Shown here: positions 1 through 7,630 of the stretch, one piece after another
How positions within the stretch are numbered: position 1 is the first letter of the stretch
Layout: the number at the start of each line of letters is the position of its first letter
Source of the DNA: an uncultured Ruminococcus sp.
Lineage (GTDB): Bacteria > Bacillota > Clostridia > Oscillospirales > CAG-272
DNA length: 7,703 nt
Assembly (NCBI GenBank): GCA_902765885.1
Contig: CACXBN010000008.1
Coordinates: 1 to 7,703, forward strand
Direction: 5' to 3'
Notes under the pieces: generated by a model
What the model was told of the DNA's origin: nothing
Database searches by the model: none
What the model saw: only the letters and a program-made list of their open reading frames with translations
Made by a program: the position numbers and the translations under genes

Positions 1-42
1 TAATGTGGTCGAATCATCGCTTATTAATGAAAAAATACTCAT
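1..42 (-). CDS. possible 5' end of a next gene, cut by the window edge
   Basis: An ATG nine bases after the foldase stop opens a frame that stays open for 14 codons to the window edge (MSIFSLISDDSTTL). The only upstream Shine-Dalgarno-like sequence is a weak AGAAG five bases before the ATG. Fourteen codons are too few to recognise a family; it does not resemble the start of SpoVT, which often follows the foldase in clostridia. It may simply be open by chance. Confidence 0.25.
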   Translation of the reverse strand, partial: MSIFSLISDDSTTL

Positions 43-50
43 TTGTTCTT

Positions 51-1190
51 CTAGAATGCGGACTCGGCCATTAGTGAATTTTCTATTGTGATGCCCGTCA
101 GTTTTTCGTAATCCACGACAACATCATCAAGAAATGATTCGATATATTCAACGAATTTTTTCTCAGCTACTTTATCGTCAAAATTCTCGAAGAAATCCCG
201 GTTTGCTTTGTCTGACCAGGGAGCTGTCTGCATCGGCATCCTGACAACAAAATGAGTTCCCTGGGATGATTCGCACTTTCCCCACTGTCCCACATAAAGC
301 GAAAATGCCAGATCGACCACTTCATCGATAAACTCCATGTCAGATGTCAGATAATATCCGTTTTCGTAGAGTCTGTCTTCCGAGAACGCTTCATATATTT
401 CGGTGAAATTCCCTCCTGACCCCAGAGATGTCTCAATTGCATCGATCAGTTCTTTTTTAGCCCGGAGTTCTTCATCGGAAAGAGCAACCCTTGACTGATT
501 TCCGTCGCTGTCGTATATCGGGTTCCCGTCTGAGTCGGTGGCATATTTGTATTTGTCATTGACGTAAATATGAAGGATTCTGGCATAGTGAGTGTTAAGA
601 TAATCGTATTTGTCGCTGTCTGAAGGATACAGTTCCTGACCTTTGGATGTCAGAGAACTTCTGAGGTCATATGCTTTTTCGTCACGCAGATAAACGGTTT
701 TAAGTATATCGGGATTTATGCCGTATTTTTTAAGTGCCTTGCTCAGGTTTTCTTCTTCTCCTTCATAGTTCCAGTAAAGCAGGCTGGATATGTAGTCGTC
801 AACGCTTTCTACGGTTTCTGTGTCGAGTTCCATACCGGCATTATTAAAAAGTTCCTCGCATATTGCCGTTCTGGCAACGTTTTCTATGACCTCACGGAAC
901 AGTTTCTTTTCCATGGTTTCACCGCTTGCTGAAACAGATGTGAAATACTCATGGGTATTTGAAAAATTCTTGTAAGTTTTCGAGAAAACGGTTTTATATT
1001 TTGCAAGATAGAACCTGAATTCTCCGACTGTGATCGCCGTGTTGCCGAAAGATATCGCTATTTCGCTGTCTGATGTTTCGCTGACACTTCCTGGGTTTTG
1101 CTCACGCTTTTCGCATGCACTAAGAAAAAGAGACGACAAGCACAGAAAAGCCAATATAAGAGCGGTCAATGAAATACTTCTTTTGGTCAT
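51..1190 (-). CDS. PrsA/SurA-like parvulin foldase lipoprotein (peptidylprolyl isomerase)
   Basis: Predicted 379-residue exported lipoprotein that assists folding of secreted proteins at the outer face of the membrane. Residues 1-25 form a lipoprotein signal peptide (basic MTKR, hydrophobic core, lipobox LSAC with Cys26 as the lipidation site). Residues about 45-200 resemble the helical SurA_N-like chaperone part. Residues about 203-318 look like a divergent parvulin (rotamase) domain: the first strand with His207 (ARILHIYV), a helix with GNFTEIYEAFSED, then FSLYVGQWGK and a GTHFVVRM strand with His313. A charged helical tail follows. An acidic insert with two DSDGN repeats (219-231) lies after the first strand. 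The start is set by GGAGG four bases upstream; its ATG overlaps the mfd stop as ATGA, so translation is probably coupled to mfd. Pth-Mfd-foldase is a frequent clostridial order. Isomerase activity is uncertain because the domain is degenerate; a chaperone-only role is possible. Confidence 0.85.
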   Translation of the reverse strand: MTKRSISLTALILAFLCLSSLFLSACEKREQNPGSVSETSDSEIAISFGNTAITVGEFRFYLAKYKTVFSKTYKNFSNTHEYFTSVSASGETMEKKLFREVIENVARTAICEELFNNAGMELDTETVESVDDYISSLLYWNYEGEEENLSKALKKYGINPDILKTVYLRDEKAYDLRSSLTSKGQELYPSDSDKYDYLNTHYARILHIYVNDKYKYATDSDGNPIYDSDGNQSRVALSDEELRAKKELIDAIETSLGSGGNFTEIYEAFSEDRLYENGYYLTSDMEFIDEVVDLAFSLYVGQWGKCESSQGTHFVVRMPMQTAPWSDKANRDFFENFDDKVAEKKFVEYIESFLDDVVVDYEKLTGITIENSLMAESAF

Positions 1191-4100
1191 TTTTCCTCCG
1201 GATCCGATGATTTTTCAGGCTTTTTGGCTGAAAAATATTTTTCAAGCAGTTCTATGAGAAATTCTGTGTTGCGTGATTTCGGCTTCATTTTCATGGCAAC
1301 GTAAGGCTCTTTCCCGGGAATTAGCCTTACGCCCAGAGTCGGGTAAGTCATGTGTATGGTCTGTATCGCCTGAAAATCGAATTTGTCGGAATAGAGCTTT
1401 ATTACTCCGTTCTCTTCCCATACTTTTTTCAGTCCTGACTGCTGGCCCAGGGCGCGTATTCTTGCTATCCTGCATAGATTTACTGCCTGTGAATTCGGCT
1501 CGCCGTAACGGTCGCACATTTCCCCGATTATATCGTCATAATCTTCTTCACTGCGGATCCTGGCTATTCTCTTGTACATATCCATTCTCTGCGGAGGAGA
1601 TGCTATGTACGATGATGTCAGATATGCATCGCACTTTATGTCCACGATGCATGGCGGAAGCTCTTCTTTGAGCTTTTCTCCCTTTTCTTCTATGACAGCT
1701 TCTTCCAGGAGCTTTATGTAAAGATCATAACCGACAGCGTCCAAATGGCCGTGCTGTTCTGCACCGAGAAGGTTTCCCGCTCCGCGTATTTCCAGATCCC
1801 TCAGCGCAATTCTGAAACCTGCACCGAATTCAGCATATTCTCTTATGGCGGAGAGCCTCTTCTCTGCTATCTCGGACAGCTGCTTTCCTTTTTTGTATGT
1901 GAAGTATGCAAACGCCTTGACGCTTGACCTTCCCACTCTTCCTCGGATCTGATGAAGCTGTGCAAGTCCGTATTTGTCTGCATCTTCTATGATAAGCGTG
2001 TTTGCATTCGGAATATCGACACCTGTTTCTATAATCGTCGTGCAAACCAGTATGTCGATTTCACCCTTTACGAGCATTTCCCAGATGTCTTCTATTTCAT
2101 CTCTATCCATTCTTCCGTGCGCAACCGCGATCCTTGCATCCGGAACGGCTTCCTGGATCCTGTTGGCTGTCGAATAAATAGATTCGATTCTGTTGTGAAG
2201 ATAGAACACCTGTCCGCCGCGCCTGAGTTCTCTCCTGATGGCTTCATTAATGAGACCTTCGTCAAATTCCATCACGTAAGTCTGAACCGGCGAGCGCAGC
2301 CCGGGAGCTTCTTCCAGAATGCTCATGTCCACGATTCCGCCCATGGACATGTTTAAGGTTCTCGGAATCGGAGTCGCTGTGAGTGTGAGCACGTCTGCAT
2401 TGACAGCCAGTTTTTTGAGTTTTTCCTTCTGCCCGACTCCGAACCGCTGCTCCTCATCGATTATAATAAGACCGAGGTCATTGAAACTGATATCCTTTGA
2501 AAGAATCCTGTGAGTTCCTATGGCTATATCACAGTCTCCCCTCTGGATCTTCCGAACGGTCTGGTCATTTTCCTTTTTAGACTTGAAACTCGAGAGCATT
2601 TCAACAGATACCGGGAATGAGCGGAATCTTTTCTGAAAAGTCTGATAATGCTGATACGCAAGGATCGTGGTGGGAACCAGAACGGCAACCTGTTTTCCGC
2701 TCATGACAGCTTTGAAGGCCGCTCTCAGGGCAACTTCTGTTTTGCCGTAACCCACATCACCGCAAAGAAGCCTGTCCATTGGATACGGTTTTTCCATATC
2801 TCTCCTGATGTCGTCTATTGCATTCAGCTGGCCGTCTGTTTCCTCATATTCGAATGAATCCGCAAACTCTCTCGACAGCGCATCATCGGGATCGAATTTT
2901 ATGCCCTCCGTGCGTCTTCTTCTGGCATACAGTTCAATGAGGTCTTTGGCCATCTCCTTTGCCGATTCCTTGGCTTTTTTCTTTGCGCGTATCCAGTCGT
3001 TTCCTCCCATTTTTGAGAGTTTCACGACACCGTCTCCGCCTCCGCCGATATATTTTGATACATGGTCAAGCTGATCTACGGGAATAAAAAGCTTATCTGT
3101 TCCTGCATATGTGATGTGGATATAGTCCCTTGTGCTTCCTGCGGTAGTTATGGTTTCGAGTCCCATATATTGTCCGATTCCGTAAATATCATGAACTACG
3201 ATGTCGCCTACATTGAGGTCGGCATAAGACAATATTGCTTCTGTTGCCTTGTGTTTCGCTTTCTTCGGCACTCTCGGAATCCTGCCTTTTGAAGGCCTTG
3301 AGGCATCTCTTGAAAAATTCATGAGAATGAATCTCGGGTTTGTTAATTCGTATCCGCCGATAAAAGAACCGTTTGAGAAAATCACCGGGCTTTTTCCTTC
3401 GGGGAGGCTGAAGTCTTCACGTTCGGCATTGGCTACGGTGTATCCGTATTCCGCAAAGAATTTCATAAGGTCCGATTTTTCGTTCTCGGAAGAGCAAAGC
3501 ACCATGCAAAGATACTTTGCTTTTGTGTATTTCTGAAGGTCTTCCGTGAGAAGCTGTACGTTTCCGGAATAAGACGGCACATGCCTTGTGTCCCAAACGA
3601 AGGATGAAGAATATCTTCCGTTCTGCTGCACAAAACCGAGGGTGTTGGCTGTGATTGTGGGACCGCTTTGTCTGCTTATTATGTCCTCGTATGACAGCAT
3701 GTACGGCCCGCCGTTCTGCTGAGGCATCTCGTACGCATCTGTCATGTCTGCAAGACTCTGTTCAACAAGAGCTCCCGCTGCTCTCGACCGTTCTTCTACG
3801 AACTGCGAATCGATTATTACAACGGTACCGTCGAGATAATCGAGAAGCGTTGAAGGTTTCTGGAATAAGGTCGGAAGGTACTTGTCTGCGAAATTGACGT
3901 CAAATTCATTCTGCAGAGTGGCAATTTCCGCATTGAGAACTGTTATGGCTTTTTCGGATCTGACGCGGTCTCTGGTTTTTGCGAGTTTTGCTATATGAGT
4001 CTTTATTATTCCGGTGATTTCTTCCCGTTTCGCTTTGTCGAGAATCATCTCCCTTACGGGGGGAACCAGTATCCCGGATTCCAGCATGTCGGTAAATCTT

Positions 4101-4759
4101 TGTGTGTCTACTGAAAATCTGCCGAGTCTGTCTACCTCGTCACCGAATAGTTCGATTCTGGTTGCAAATCCCCCTGCAGGGAAAATGTCTATTATTCCGC
4201 CGCGCACAGCGTATTGCCCGACGCTTTCGACAAGATCTACACGTGCATATCCGGCTTCCGAGAGCTTTTCGGCAAGCTTTTCCGTTTCTATGGAGGAATT
4301 GTAGTCAAGTTTCAAAGTAAGTGACCTGAGCATTTCCGGCGGCATAGTCGTCTGCAGCATAGCATCCGGTGTTGTACATATCACCGTAGGTGAGTCAGGC
4401 GATGCCAGCTGAATCATGGCAAGTATTTCCAGCCTGATTGTTTCGTAGTCGTGTGAAGCCGCAACGTTCAAAAAGCCGTATTCTCTTACGGGGAAGAATA
4501 CGGAACGGAGGCCGACGGAATTCAGAAACTCGGAAAAAGACGATGCCTTTTTCGCATCATCAAATACCAGAGTGAGCGGCGTTCCTTTTTTCCCTATATC
4601 CTTTGCAAGACAGGTAAGGAAAATATATTCCGCTCCGTCGGTAAGTCCGCTTACCGAAATCGGAGTTCTGGTTCCGTATGTTTTTGCTTTTATGTTATCG
4701 CACAGTGCTTCATATTCCTTTGTGCATCTGAATATGTTGCATAATAGATTATAATTCAT
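1187..4759 (-). CDS. mfd: transcription-repair coupling factor Mfd
   Basis: DNA translocase that pushes or removes RNA polymerase stalled at DNA damage and recruits UvrA for nucleotide excision repair. The 1190 residues are full length (Bacillus Mfd is about 1177). Domain order: UvrB-like UvrA-binding region about 1-335, with the signature GQYAVRGGIIDIFP at 181-194; linker domain; CarD-like RNA polymerase interaction domain about 514-575 (VGDIVVHDIYGIGQYMGLE); RecG-like helicase core about 600-955. Helicase motifs are intact: Walker A GDVGYGKTE at 667-675, Walker B DEEQ at 768-771, motif III TATP at 794-797, motif VI QIRGRVGR at 937-944. The translocation motif around 978-1010 (GAGFRIALRDLEIRGAGN, AEQHGHLDAVGYD) and a C-terminal TRCF domain from about 1033 follow. 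The ATG is preceded by GAGG seven bases away, and lies 24 bp after the restored pth stop. All key residues are present, so it should be functional. Confidence 0.98.
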   Translation of the reverse strand: MNYNLLCNIFRCTKEYEALCDNIKAKTYGTRTPISVSGLTDGAEYIFLTCLAKDIGKKGTPLTLVFDDAKKASSFSEFLNSVGLRSVFFPVREYGFLNVAASHDYETIRLEILAMIQLASPDSPTVICTTPDAMLQTTMPPEMLRSLTLKLDYNSSIETEKLAEKLSEAGYARVDLVESVGQYAVRGGIIDIFPAGGFATRIELFGDEVDRLGRFSVDTQRFTDMLESGILVPPVREMILDKAKREEITGIIKTHIAKLAKTRDRVRSEKAITVLNAEIATLQNEFDVNFADKYLPTLFQKPSTLLDYLDGTVVIIDSQFVEERSRAAGALVEQSLADMTDAYEMPQQNGGPYMLSYEDIISRQSGPTITANTLGFVQQNGRYSSSFVWDTRHVPSYSGNVQLLTEDLQKYTKAKYLCMVLCSSENEKSDLMKFFAEYGYTVANAEREDFSLPEGKSPVIFSNGSFIGGYELTNPRFILMNFSRDASRPSKGRIPRVPKKAKHKATEAILSYADLNVGDIVVHDIYGIGQYMGLETITTAGSTRDYIHITYAGTDKLFIPVDQLDHVSKYIGGGGDGVVKLSKMGGNDWIRAKKKAKESAKEMAKDLIELYARRRRTEGIKFDPDDALSREFADSFEYEETDGQLNAIDDIRRDMEKPYPMDRLLCGDVGYGKTEVALRAAFKAVMSGKQVAVLVPTTILAYQHYQTFQKRFRSFPVSVEMLSSFKSKKENDQTVRKIQRGDCDIAIGTHRILSKDISFNDLGLIIIDEEQRFGVGQKEKLKKLAVNADVLTLTATPIPRTLNMSMGGIVDMSILEEAPGLRSPVQTYVMEFDEGLINEAIRRELRRGGQVFYLHNRIESIYSTANRIQEAVPDARIAVAHGRMDRDEIEDIWEMLVKGEIDILVCTTIIETGVDIPNANTLIIEDADKYGLAQLHQIRGRVGRSSVKAFAYFTYKKGKQLSEIAEKRLSAIREYAEFGAGFRIALRDLEIRGAGNLLGAEQHGHLDAVGYDLYIKLLEEAVIEEKGEKLKEELPPCIVDIKCDAYLTSSYIASPPQRMDMYKRIARIRSEEDYDDIIGEMCDRYGEPNSQAVNLCRIARIRALGQQSGLKKVWEENGVIKLYSDKFDFQAIQTIHMTYPTLGVRLIPGKEPYVAMKMKPKSRNTEFLIELLEKYFSAKKPEKSSDPEEK

Positions 4760-4783
4760 TAATAGACCTCATGAGTGAAGAAA

Positions 4784-5421
4784 TCATTCTGCGGTGAATC
4801 CGTTGTATTTGCCCATTGCTTCATCGATTTTTCCGTCTGTCAGCAGTTCCACGGCTTCTGACGCTGCATCAAAAATTTTAGTCATTTTTTCCATATCGTC
4901 ATCAGTTATTTTGCTAAGGACCCAGTCAGCCATCTCATAGTCGTCGGGCTTTTTCCGATACCGATCCTGATGCGCGGAAAGGCTTCCGAATCAAGATTTT
5001 CTATAATGCTCTGAAGGCCTTTCTGTCCTCCGGATGACCCGGATTTCCTTATTCTCATCTTCCCGGGTGCAAGATTCACGTCGTCCGAGAAAACAATGAC
5101 TTTTTCAGGTTCAAGCTTGTAATAGTCTGCTGCTTCATAGACTGCGATTCCCGAACGGTTCATATATGTCTGAGGTTTCATGAGAAGCACTTTGTGACCT
5201 GAAATAACGCATTCTCCCGTCAAAGATGAAAAGCGATATCTCTGAATCTTGACTGAGTGTTTCTCCGCAAGCCTGTCTATGGTCATGAATCCCGCGTTAT
5301 GACGTGTCATCTCGTACTTCTGACCGTAGTTTCCAAGTCCTACTATGATATATTCGATTCCTTTTGATTCCGTGATATCCTTTTTTGCGATTTTAGCGAA
5401 TAATTCAAAAATGTTAGCCAT
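4784..5421 (-). CDS. pth: peptidyl-tRNA hydrolase, reading frame broken by a one-base shift
   Basis: Cleaves peptidyl-tRNAs released by stalled ribosomes to recycle tRNA; normally essential. The chosen ATG (5421) has GGAG six bases upstream; an in-frame ATG at 5463 lacks a good site. Residues 1-22 are a short extension before the usual start. Family motifs: GLGNYG with Asn31, TRHNAGF with catalytic His41, KPQTYMNRSG with Asn88, SDDVNL with Asp113, GSSGGQKGL, and RIRIGIGK ending at Lys157. As written, the frame then goes wrong (SPTTMRWL...) and stops at 4906, giving 171 residues. In the -1 frame from the same Lys codon the expected C-terminus continues (KPDDYEMADWVLSKITDDD...) to a TGA at 4784-4786, giving 212 residues. 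The stop then lies 24 bp before mfd, as in an intact operon. Family-typical His and Asn of GGHNGL are Gln133 and Lys134 here. The shift may be a sequencing error, a fresh mutation or slippage. Confidence 0.93.
4950..4954 (-). other. frameshift site in pth (A5 run on the coding strand)
   Basis: On the coding strand the sequence reads GGA AAA AGC CCG. One more A, giving GGA AAA AAG CCC, restores the conserved C-terminal part of peptidyl-tRNA hydrolase. Equally, a -1 slip of tRNA-Lys from AAA onto the overlapping AAA would restore the frame. It is not a complete A AAA AAG slippery heptamer, because the next zero-frame codon is AGC. Homopolymer length error or an indel is the simplest explanation. 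Confidence 0.9.
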
Positions 5422-5452
5422 TTTACACTCCGTATATAACGCCAAATGACCC

Positions 5453-5470
5453 GTACCGCACATGCGGCAC
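5453..5470 (-). other. hairpin in the leader upstream of pth
   Basis: The transcript in the minus direction can form GUGCCGC-AUGU-GCGGUAC, a seven-pair stem including one G-U pair with a four-base loop. It lies about 32 bases before the pth start in the 73-bp gap after the metallo-hydrolase gene. No U tract follows on either strand, so it is not an intrinsic terminator. It could be an mRNA-processing or stability element, or a DNA palindrome; no family is recognised. Confidence 0.4.
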
Positions 5471-5494
5471 AGGCTGAATGGTGGTTCTCTATTG

Positions 5495-6199
5495 TCAAAT
5501 CAGCGATATTTCGTCGCCTTTTTCCATTTTGATGAGCTTGTCTCTGAATGATTTTGAAACAGGGGCCGCTTTGAGGCGGTCTACTATATCGGATGGACCG
5601 AAGAAATGCATCGGTATCGCGTGAGATATTCTGAAACTGTTCATATAATACGAGATTCCGAGAAAAGAGTACATTTCCTGCCGATTGTCCAATGGAAGAA
5701 AAGCCGTATCGATCTTGAAGTTTTTCAGTTCTTTTGTGTATTCCCTGAATGTTTTTATCATGAAGAACTGTTCGTTTTCGCTCATTCCGTCCCAGAGCCA
5801 CAGATGAAGATCTCCGGCATGGAATATGTTTCTTCCGTCCAGATTCACGAGAAACGCACAGCCGCAGTCGGTTGATCTCAGCACTCTCGCTTTGAGCTTT
5901 CCGTCAAGTTTGAGTTCTTCTTCGGGAGACACGAAAACAAGATTGCAATCCCGTGCCTTCTCTGATCTTATTTTGCGTTCTATGTCATATGAGAGAATGT
6001 ATTTTATATTTTCATCGCCGTCCGACAGAGAAAAAATATTTTCATTAAAGTGGTCATAGTGACTGTGACTTACGAACACATATGTTTTCTTGCCCTTTGG
6101 CACATTCGGAAGGTCTCCCTCGGAATAGTCGAAGATCAGGAAGTGGGTCGACGATTCAACCGAGAATCCGCTGTGTCCCAGGCATTTAATCAATATCAT
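5495..6199 (-). CDS. metallo-beta-lactamase-fold hydrolase (UlaG-like, Lactamase_B_3 type)
   Basis: A 234-residue soluble protein without signal peptide or membrane segments, predicted to be a cytoplasmic metal-dependent hydrolase. It opens with a beta strand and GHSGF (8-12), typical of the COG2220/UlaG-like branch. The metal-binding signature HSHYDH is at 45-50 (His45, His47, Asp49, His50). A third ligand region, IFHAGDLHLW, gives His127 and Asp130, and PMHFFG near the C-terminus gives the final His198. All ligands needed for a two-metal site appear present. The start has GAGG five bases upstream. The gene lies 76 bp after the secreted phosphodiesterase-like gene and 73 bp before pth, on the same strand. 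No visible terminator separates it from either, so cotranscription is possible. The substrate cannot be deduced: relatives act on lactones, phosphodiesters or nucleic acids, and many have no known function. Confidence 0.85.
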   Translation of the reverse strand: MILIKCLGHSGFSVESSTHFLIFDYSEGDLPNVPKGKKTYVFVSHSHYDHFNENIFSLSDGDENIKYILSYDIERKIRSEKARDCNLVFVSPEEELKLDGKLKARVLRSTDCGCAFLVNLDGRNIFHAGDLHLWLWDGMSENEQFFMIKTFREYTKELKNFKIDTAFLPLDNRQEMYSFLGISYYMNSFRISHAIPMHFFGPSDIVDRLKAAPVSKSFRDKLIKMEKGDEISLI

Positions 6200-6275
6200 A
6201 TTATCCTCAGGTGCATCGTTTTTTGTATGGTATCATTGTTGCGCGCGGTTTACAACTGATGCTACACAACTGTAA

Positions 6276-7517
6276 TCAATTCTGTTCTCCGGCCGTTCTG
6301 AATTCTATCGTTACGGGTTCCGAACGGTTGCCGGCAGGGTCAGTGGCGTATATCAACAGTGTATACGGGGAATCCGGATCAAGTGCCCCGAAAGTACATG
6401 TGTGCCTTTCCTCAAGCAGTTCTCCGTACATATATGTTTTTATATATCTCGAGTCTACCGTGTTTCCCTTTGAATCGTGAAGTTCTGCATAATATGCGTA
6501 CACGTGTCGCGAATAATTCTGCTGCTGAGTGAATTCCGCCTCATATACATATGTTCTTACGGATTCTTTTAATATTTTAAAGCTGTCGAGAGTAAGATTA
6601 GTGTTTGTATGGACAGCGGAAAACGGGTCCGGAACCTGTCCCACGGTTGAGTCTATTACAAGTGCACAGTGGTCAGTCAGAACAGTTCCGTCATACACCG
6701 TGTTTACGATCCTGTATTCACGTACAGTTATGAATTCGTCGGAAACAAAACAGAAGTCTATGGGATTGCCGTCCCCTGGCTCGCTACCGCTCCAGCCTCT
6801 GAACGAGCTTTTGCTCATTGTCTTCTCCGCTATATGCTTTGAGTCTGATATTCCTTCGTGTGCGACTACGGCGTTATATCCGGCGCTGCCTTCGGAGGTG
6901 TTGAAATCTCCGGTGGCATATACCGGAATGCCGGCCGATATAAATCGCTCCATCAGCCCAGCAATGATATTCATCTGGTTAAGATTTTCCTGCATGTTTT
7001 CATATGCAAGATGCGTGTTGATATGTGCATACAGAGCACCTGTATCCCGATTTCTTAGAATTGCCCATGTAGCGGATCTGTGATGTCCGGCATCGGGAGC
7101 ATAGGGCAGAAGTCTTGTCACCGGGGACAGCCATATGGTTTCCCATGCAACGCATTCATACTTATCATCCTTATAATATATCCGGTTGGATTCATCGGCA
7201 TGGGCTTCTACCTGACTGTCGCCCACCTGCCCGACCATTCTGTATCCTTCAAGTTTCTCTTCCATAATCCCTGGCCATGAACCTACGGTGTTGTTTTCCT
7301 GAGTTCCTACAGAGTCAGGATCGAATGATTTGATGAATTCAATCATTCTCGGAGCTCTTGCACTTATATTATCCTTTGTAACTGCAAGGTTTATGCTCAT
7401 TATTCTGACATTTTCTGACGGAAGGGATGATTCGGATACCGAAGACACATATATTGCTGCTGAGGAGAGCAGGATGGCTGTAAGCAGAAGAAGTGAGATA
7501 ATGGCTTTTATTTTCAT
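6276..7517 (-). CDS. secreted endonuclease/exonuclease/phosphatase-family protein with C-terminal FN3-like domain
   Basis: A 413-residue protein. Residues 1-27 form a signal peptide (MKIKAI, long Leu/Ile core, Ala-Ala) without a lipobox cysteine, so it is exported or membrane-tethered. Residues about 36-290 carry the metal-dependent endonuclease/exonuclease/phosphatase fold: SINL (Asn43), TQEN with metal-binding Glu74, INTHL (Asn167, His169), GDFN (Asp204, Asn206), IDFCF (Asp254) and TDH (Asp282, catalytic His283). The active site therefore looks complete. Residues about 299-408 form an all-beta domain ending DPAGNRSEPVTIEF, as in fibronectin-III-like modules, which may aid surface or ligand binding. 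The start at 7517 is chosen because GGAG lies six bases upstream and a signal peptide follows. Upstream in-frame ATGs fall within or before the promoter -10 and would not be transcribed. Substrate unknown: extracellular nucleic acid, sugar phosphate or phospholipid head group are all possible. Confidence 0.88.
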   Translation of the reverse strand: MKIKAIISLLLLTAILLSSAAIYVSSVSESSLPSENVRIMSINLAVTKDNISARAPRMIEFIKSFDPDSVGTQENNTVGSWPGIMEEKLEGYRMVGQVGDSQVEAHADESNRIYYKDDKYECVAWETIWLSPVTRLLPYAPDAGHHRSATWAILRNRDTGALYAHINTHLAYENMQENLNQMNIIAGLMERFISAGIPVYATGDFNTSEGSAGYNAVVAHEGISDSKHIAEKTMSKSSFRGWSGSEPGDGNPIDFCFVSDEFITVREYRIVNTVYDGTVLTDHCALVIDSTVGQVPDPFSAVHTNTNLTLDSFKILKESVRTYVYEAEFTQQQNYSRHVYAYYAELHDSKGNTVDSRYIKTYMYGELLEERHTCTFGALDPDSPYTLLIYATDPAGNRSEPVTIEFRTAGEQN

Positions 7518-7550
7518 TTTCAACTCCAGATAATCATGACTACAACAGTA

Positions 7551-7580
7551 ATTATACATGTCCATGCCTTTTTTTGTCAA
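7551..7580 (-). promoter_or_regulatory. sigma-A-type promoter of the secreted EEP gene
   Basis: On the minus strand a perfect -35 TTGACA (7575-7580) and perfect -10 TATAAT (7551-7556) are separated by 18 bp. Transcription should start near 7544, leaving a leader of about 27 bases that includes the GGAG ribosome binding site at 7524-7527. It lies just after a terminator, as expected at the head of a transcription unit. It may also serve the downstream genes, since no terminator follows the EEP gene. Confidence 0.85.
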
Positions 7581-7607
7581 GGTGTCAGAAACCATATCAA
7601 AGGAGAG

Positions 7608-7624
7608 TTGCCAAAATAGGGCAA
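7608..7624. repeat. inverted repeat TTGCC-N7-GGCAA upstream of the promoter
   Basis: Two perfect five-base arms separated by seven bases lie 27 bp upstream of the -35 of the EEP promoter, between it and the terminator. The position would suit an activator or operator site, but the arms are short and could arise by chance. No regulator is encoded in the window. Confidence 0.3.
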
Positions 7625-7630
7625 TCGCAT

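Noticed and set aside
1..50. Terminator after the foldase gene
   Set aside because: AATGA and TCATT around a T run form only a weak five-pair AT stem with no U tract after it; no terminator is supported.
1952..2356. Plus-strand open frames of 60-184 codons opposite mfd and the EEP gene
   Set aside because: They overlap strongly conserved minus-strand coding sequence, show no recognisable domains, and have no ribosome binding sites or promoters of note; they are shadows of the real genes.
5422..5463. Longer start for pth at 5463
   Set aside because: The ATG lies in the hairpin loop and stem and has no good ribosome binding site; the ATG at 5421 has GGAG at the proper distance.
5343..5801. 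Minus-strand 152-codon open frame spanning the MBL gene end and pth start
   Set aside because: It is out of frame with two well-supported genes and crosses both; its composition is rich in Arg, His and Ser as in a shadow frame.
6227..6255. Promoter for the MBL gene: TTGTAA, 17 bp, TACCAT on the minus strand
   Set aside because: Only four of six bases match in each box, which is expected often by chance; the gene may be transcribed from the upstream promoter. It is not excluded.
6252..6272. Direct repeat ACAACTG-N7-ACAACTG between the EEP and MBL genes
   Set aside because: Two seven-base copies in a short gap, partly overlapping the end of the gap, with no matching regulator or terminator feature; too short to call an operator.
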